From the NCBI GenBank assembly GCA_035556715.1, contig DATMER010000026.1:1-64000 (forward strand): 64,000 bases of DNA, written 5' to 3'. The translations under genes were made by a program, and so were the position numbers. Every line of letters begins with the position of its first letter. Position 1 is the stretch's first letter. The notes under the pieces are model-generated. The model did no database searches and was not told the DNA's origin. It saw nothing but the letters and a program-made list of their open reading frames with translations. This document shows, one piece after another, positions 60,389 through 64,000 of the stretch. The stretch comes from DATMER01 sp035556715. GTDB taxonomy: Bacteria > Acidobacteriota > Thermoanaerobaculia > Multivoradales > UBA5704.

Positions 60389-60922
60389 ATGCGACGATTC
60401 ACCTTCCTTTCAATCTTCCTCCTTGCCTTCGCGCTGACCGCGCCGGCCGCCATGGCCGACTCCGGCAAGGATAAGGGTAAGGACAAGGGCAAGCACTCCG
60501 AGAAGGACAAGGACCGCGACCGGGATTGGGATGACGACCGGGATCGGGATCACGACCGGGATTGGGACGACAGCCGCGACGGCAACATGCGTTTCCGCGG
60601 GATGGACCGGAACGGCGACGGCCGGATCAGCCGGAGCGAGTGGCGGGGCAACGACCGCTCCTTCGACAACCACGACCGCAATGGCGACGGCATCCTGTCC
60701 GGTGCCGAGGTGCGTGCGGGAGGCCGGCGGGGCGACCGGGACTGGAACGATGATGACGACCGCCGGAACGATTATTACCAGCGGATCGACCGCAACGACG
60801 ACGGCTACATCTCGCGGTCCGAGTGGCCGGCGGATCTCGATCGCTTCGAGCGTCTCGACCTCAACAACGACGGCCGGTTGAGCCGGAACGAGCTCTGGCG
60901 CGACGGCAGCGGACGGCGCTAG
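60389..60922 (+). CDS. Exported EF-hand calcium-binding protein
   Basis: A 177-aa protein. A signal peptide (MRRFTFLSIFLLAFALTAPA) is preceded by AGGGGG. A highly charged Asp/Arg/Lys stretch follows (about 25-65). Four EF-hand loops come next: DRNGDGRISRSEW, DRNGDGILSGAEV, DRNDDGYISRSEW and DLNNDGRLSRNEL, each with the D-x-D/N-x-D/G-x-I/L-x-x-x-E pattern. It probably binds Ca2+ in the periplasm. It is convergent with the rhombosortase gene, with a 62-bp overlap of 3' ends. Confidence 0.88.
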   Translation: MRRFTFLSIFLLAFALTAPAAMADSGKDKGKDKGKHSEKDKDRDRDWDDDRDRDHDRDWDDSRDGNMRFRGMDRNGDGRISRSEWRGNDRSFDNHDRNGDGILSGAEVRAGGRRGDRDWNDDDDRRNDYYQRIDRNDDGYISRSEWPADLDRFERLDLNNDGRLSRNELWRDGSGRR

Positions 60923-61484
60923 CCAATGTACGCACCTCCGGGCCGGAGCGTTTAGCCAGATGCGCCGCTCCGGCCAATCCTCCCATCAGGTGGACCAGGG
61001 GGACAACCCGGACCCCCTCCGGTAGATCCCCCGCGAAGAGCGTCTGCCCCGCGAGCGACTCGAACGCGGCCTTGGAGAGGAAGAGCGCCACGGCCGCCAT
61101 CGATAGAGCTCGGGTCCACGGATCGGGGGAATCCGCAACGCGGAAAGCAGCCAGGACGAAGAGCGTCGATGCCACTCCGGAGCTGCCCCGGTAGACGAGA
61201 AGGTCGGGCGACAGGTGGACCGCGACCGCGGTGAGAACGGCGCCGAGCGCCAGGGAGACAGCCGCGAGCCGCCGGTCCCCCCGGGCTTCGAGCCACATCC
61301 CGAGCCCGAGCAGCATGCCGAGGTCGAAGACGGCCATCCGCGCCGTCCAGTGAACCATCTGGCCGGTCAACAGACGCCAGACCTCGCCCGCCTCGACCCG
61401 GGCGCGGTCATACTCCAGGTCCCCGAGCGAGGCCGCCGCGCAGAGGGCGACGAGCATCGTGGTCAGCCAGGGAAAGCGTTTCAT
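60861..61484 (-). CDS. Rhombosortase (intramembrane serine protease for GlyGly-CTERM proteins)
   Basis: A 207-aa rhomboid-like protein with about five to six helices. WRLLTGQMVHWTARMAVFDLGMLLGLG carries the start of the rhomboid core. YRGSSGVASTLFVL holds the Ser nucleophile, and VPLVHLMGGLAGAAHLA the catalytic His. Rhombosortases (TIGR03902 type) remove GlyGly-CTERM tails. It starts where the target lipoprotein gene ends (4-bp overlap). The last 25 residues (Arg-rich) overlap the convergent EF-hand gene and may be unneeded. Confidence 0.85.
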   Translation of the reverse strand: MKRFPWLTTMLVALCAAASLGDLEYDRARVEAGEVWRLLTGQMVHWTARMAVFDLGMLLGLGMWLEARGDRRLAAVSLALGAVLTAVAVHLSPDLLVYRGSSGVASTLFVLAAFRVADSPDPWTRALSMAAVALFLSKAAFESLAGQTLFAGDLPEGVRVVPLVHLMGGLAGAAHLAKRSGPEVRTLASAVRCRRARARSGSTGRRC

Positions 61485-62362
61485 TCACGTTCCCGGCGTC
61501 CTTGAAGTCCTTTTGCAAGCCCGAGCAGCGCGACCACGATCAGCTCCGGAATCCCCAGCGCCCCACCGCCGCCGCCTCCGCTGCCGGGTGTGATGCGCAC
61601 CCCCTCGATGTCATACATCGCGATCGCCGGAGTGCCCGGCCCTTGGACGGTGCCGGTCTTCGCCTGCTCTTCGAACTGCTCCAGCGCGGAATGCAGGCTG
61701 GCGATCAGGTCACCGGTTGCCTTCTCGAACCCCTGGGCCGCGAACGTCCGCCGCTTGCTGTCGACGTTGAGCGGGCTCGACCGCCCCTTGACCGTGCTCT
61801 CGCCGGCCGCGCGGAAGAGCAGCGCCTGCGAGCGGATGTCGTAGATCACGGCATCCATGACCGTGCGCGTGTCGTTCTTCTCCCCTTCGATCAGGAAGGA
61901 TCCGACCACGGTGATGTAGGTCCAGGAGGCGCGCGTCGACTCCGTGAACTGGGCCTGGTCGTACGACAGCAATACCATGAGGTCGAGCCCCAGCGACGAG
62001 CGGATCTGGTCGAGGTTCGCGAAGCCCCCACCGGGTTGGAGGTAGGCCGTGGGCACGACCTCCAGGTGCCCGATCGCCTTGTGCTCCTTGAATGCGCCCG
62101 CGACCCGGGCCAAAAGCCTCTGCTTCTGCTCCTCGGTGATCGGGTCCGCCTGGTAGTCCCGGCTCGGAGCGAAGGCGAGCCCCACCCGCACCGGCATCCT
62201 CAGGACCACCTCCCGCGCCGGCTCGGCGGCGGTGGCCCCCTCGGGATAGAGGAAATCCAGCGCGCTGTTGACCCGCCGGGACGGCGGCAGGGTACCGGCA
62301 CAGCCAGCCGCCAGGGCCAGCAACGCCAGAAGAACGAAGAGACGAGCCGTGCAATGCCTCAT
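61481..62362 (-). CDS. Rhombotarget lipoprotein (lipobox plus GlyGly-CTERM tail)
   Basis: A 293-aa protein from the ATG at 62362, with AGGAGGTCAC just before it. It has a lipobox (LLALAAGCAG), a conserved body (VNSALDFLYPEG, RVGLAFAPSRDYQADPITEEQK, DLMVLLSYDQAQF, ASWTYITVVGSFLIEGEKNDT, in parts) and a C-terminal tail: a run of six Gly, ALGIPELIVVALLGLAKGL, then basic RRERE. Proteins of this kind are encoded next to rhombosortases (TIGR04179-type rhombotarget lipoproteins). The gene overlaps its rhombosortase by 4 bp. Confidence 0.9.
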   Translation of the reverse strand: MRHCTARLFVLLALLALAAGCAGTLPPSRRVNSALDFLYPEGATAAEPAREVVLRMPVRVGLAFAPSRDYQADPITEEQKQRLLARVAGAFKEHKAIGHLEVVPTAYLQPGGGFANLDQIRSSLGLDLMVLLSYDQAQFTESTRASWTYITVVGSFLIEGEKNDTRTVMDAVIYDIRSQALLFRAAGESTVKGRSSPLNVDSKRRTFAAQGFEKATGDLIASLHSALEQFEEQAKTGTVQGPGTPAIAMYDIEGVRITPGSGGGGGGALGIPELIVVALLGLAKGLQGRRERE

Positions 62363-62673
62363 GTGACCTCCTTCCGGAGCAAGGCAAAGCGATGCCCATG
62401 CCACGGTGGAGCGGAAATCCCAACTGATTGCAGGGCTTGAGCTTGGAGCGCCGGGCTCCTCAGGGTTCAGACCGTCAGGTTACATCCGCTGTACGCCGGA
62501 CGCACATGAGATGTCTTGGATCTGGGATTCCGGTGCGTTCAGAGTCATTCTAAACGGGCTTGGAATGGCAGGGTTCCCGTCGCGCCCCGCTGTGTTACTG
62601 TTTTTCAGCAGTTTGGTTGTTTTGGGGAGGCTTACCCGACAGTCTGACACCTTTCCACAGCTAGAGGAGAACG
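62363..62673. other. 311-bp intergenic region between the lipoprotein and receptor genes
   Basis: This is the divergent gap between the rhombotarget lipoprotein and the TonB-dependent receptor. It has no open frame with coding character. A clear GAGGAG before the receptor ATG is the only sure signal; no consensus -35/-10 pair was found. The region is less GC-rich than its neighbours near 62580-62640. Confidence 0.5.
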
Positions 62674-64000
62674 ATGATGGTTGAAGATCATCCGTTGCTT
62701 CAGGCGCTCCGGAGGATTGGCTCAGGTAGATGGATCGGGATCTTGGTTGTGGCCTTGGGGGTGGCTCTGGCTCAGCCGATGCTGGCTCAGACGCCGGAGC
62801 CCCAGACACAGGAAGAGGAAGGCGACCAGGAAGAACAGGCCGAGCCGGAGCCGGAACAGGAGGAGTTCGAGGAGGAGATCACGGTCACCGGCACCCGGGT
62901 CGAAGGCCGCAGCGCCGCGGACACTCCCGCCCCGGTCGACTACATCGACGAGACGGCCATCCGCAGCACCGGCGCCACCGAGACCGGCAAGATCCTCCAA
63001 CTCCTTGCCCCCTCCTTCAACTTCTCCACCACCTTCGTCAGCGACGGCACCGACATCATCCGGCCGGCCACGCTGCGCGCCCTCGGCCCTGACCAGGTCC
63101 TCGTCCTGGTCAACGGCAAGCGCCGCCATCAGCAGGCGCTGCTCAACGTCCAGCAGACCATCGCCCGCGGCTCGGCCGGCTACGACATCAACGCCATCCC
63201 GGCCTCCGCCATCGATCACATCGAGGTGCTCCGCGACGGCGCGGCCGCGCAGTACGGCTCCGATGCCATCGCGGGCGTCATCAACATCATCCTCAAGAAT
63301 CAGACGGACGTCACGGACCTCACCCTCGACGCGGGCCAGACCTACGAGGGCGACGGCGAAAGCATCATGACCGGGGTCAACACCGGCTTCCGGATCGGGA
63401 CCGCGGGCTTCGCGAATCTCACCTTCGAATACCGGGACCGCGGCGAGACCAACCGCGCCGGGCCGGATTCCCTGCGCGTGAGCCCTCCCACGGTGACGCA
63501 GCGCCTCGGCGACGCGGAGTCCCAGGACATCTCGGCCTGGCTCAACTCCGAGATCCCTGCCGGCAACGGCGAGATCTACGCCTTCGGCGGCTGGTCCAAC
63601 CGGGAGGGGAGCTCCTCGGGCTTCTTCCGCACCGCGGACGACGGACGGACGATTCCGGACATCTATCCCCAGGGCTTCCTGCCCACCATCATCACCGAAC
63701 CCACGGACCTCTCCCTGGCGCTCGGCTACCGCGCGGACGCCGCTCTCGCCGGCTGGTCGTACGACCTGGGCGTCAACTACGGCAGCAGCGAGTTCAAGTT
63801 CCGCGAGGAAAACACCGCCAACGTCAGCTACTGGTACGAGCCGGTCGACCCGAACAACCCGACCGGCCCGCGGATCGGGCAGACCGCGACCGAAGCGGAC
63901 ACGGGCACGTTGGCGTTCGATCAGCTCACCTTCAACCTGGACTTCCGCCGCCTCGTAGAATGGGGCGTGGGCGCCGGTCCGCTCAACCTGGCCGCGGGTG
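62674..64000 (+). CDS. TonB-dependent receptor, N-terminal part (runs off the right edge)
   Basis: 442 codons are visible. A basic N-terminus and hydrophobic helix with AQPMLAQ form a signal peptide; an acidic linker of Glu/Gln (about 42-70) follows. EEEITVTGTR is the TonB-box-like start, then the plug: VPDYIDETAIR-like (APVDYIDETAIR), VLVLVNGKRRH, IPASAIDHIEVLRDGAAAQYGSDAIAGVINIILK is the plug signature (parts: IEVLRDGAAAQYGSDAIAGVINI). Barrel strands begin about residue 225. GAGGAG precedes the ATG; the pair of ATGs at 62674 and 62677 are both usable. The substrate is unknown. Confidence 0.93.
   Translation, partial: MMVEDHPLLQALRRIGSGRWIGILVVALGVALAQPMLAQTPEPQTQEEEGDQEEQAEPEPEQEEFEEEITVTGTRVEGRSAADTPAPVDYIDETAIRSTGATETGKILQLLAPSFNFSTTFVSDGTDIIRPATLRALGPDQVLVLVNGKRRHQQALLNVQQTIARGSAGYDINAIPASAIDHIEVLRDGAAAQYGSDAIAGVINIILKNQTDVTDLTLDAGQTYEGDGESIMTGVNTGFRIGTAGFANLTFEYRDRGETNRAGPDSLRVSPPTVTQRLGDAESQDISAWLNSEIPAGNGEIYAFGGWSNREGSSSGFFRTADDGRTIPDIYPQGFLPTIITEPTDLSLALGYRADAALAGWSYDLGVNYGSSEFKFREENTANVSYWYEPVDPNNPTGPRIGQTATEADTGTLAFDQLTFNLDFRRLVEWGVGAGPLNLAAG

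Overview
The window is a GC-rich bacterial chromosome segment with dense genes and short gaps. Several features suggest a diderm of the phylum Acidobacteriota: an MacB/FtsX-type permease of the acidobacterial duplicated orphan permease kind, a TonB-dependent receptor, a rhombosortase with its lipoprotein target, LolB-like and M14 exported proteins, and a KaiBC module with hybrid kinases. The phylum is an inference; no rRNA is present.

Layout. 1-10 kb: start of a methyltransferase/glycosyltransferase-like gene, then the minus-strand rpsF-rpsR-rplI operon and pth, rplY, prs, tRNA-Gln, spoVG, a LolB-like lipoprotein and a TPR protein. This resembles the TPR-lolB-ispE-tRNA-prs-rplY-pth order of proteobacteria, but spoVG stands where ispE would be. 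7.8-11.5 kb: an orphan MshEN-domain protein, HU, an M50 protease, dtd and ssb. 11.5-18 kb: a Pro-repeat lipoprotein, a long-chain acyl-CoA ligase, a NagZ-like enzyme and mutS. 18.3-22.5 kb: tsaB-rimI, a DUF465 protein, psd-pssA and an asd-like gene. 22.5-25.6 kb: Uma2, vapBC and a sigma-54 activator. 25.7-30 kb: a VIT/VWA protein, an SDR and membrane or lipoproteins.

30-42.5 kb is the most striking gene cluster: kaiC, two kaiB genes, five hybrid histidine kinases with near-identical kinase and receiver cores but different sensory N-termini, and one small XRE regulator. KaiA and a stand-alone response regulator with an output domain are absent. 42.5-52 kb: murJ, an M14 peptidase, a SpoIIE-type phosphatase, an ADOP permease, a Sensor-domain membrane protein and hicAB. 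52-58.7 kb: an unknown coiled-coil protein, a fused aspartate kinase-diaminopimelate decarboxylase, etfBA, a glutaredoxin-like protein and an SDR. 58.8-64 kb: small proteins, a methyltransferase, an EF-hand protein, rhombosortase with its lipoprotein target, and the start of a TonB-dependent receptor.

The most unusual non-coding signals are two long intergenic arrays of short motifs on a pitch of about two helical turns. One is TATATA every 20-21 bp (23765-24018) in front of vapB. The other is GCAGC/GCTGC on an exact 21-bp lattice (52755-53116) in front of the unknown gene at 52246-52731. Both fill the whole gap from the stop codon of the upstream gene to about 24 nt before the downstream start codon, and both downstream genes share the leader CCAC(C)TTGAGGAG. 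They look like two examples of one kind of regulatory platform with different motifs. A third structured gap, between mutS and tsaB, is a 113-bp imperfect palindrome built from CACGGAC units on a 10-bp pitch.
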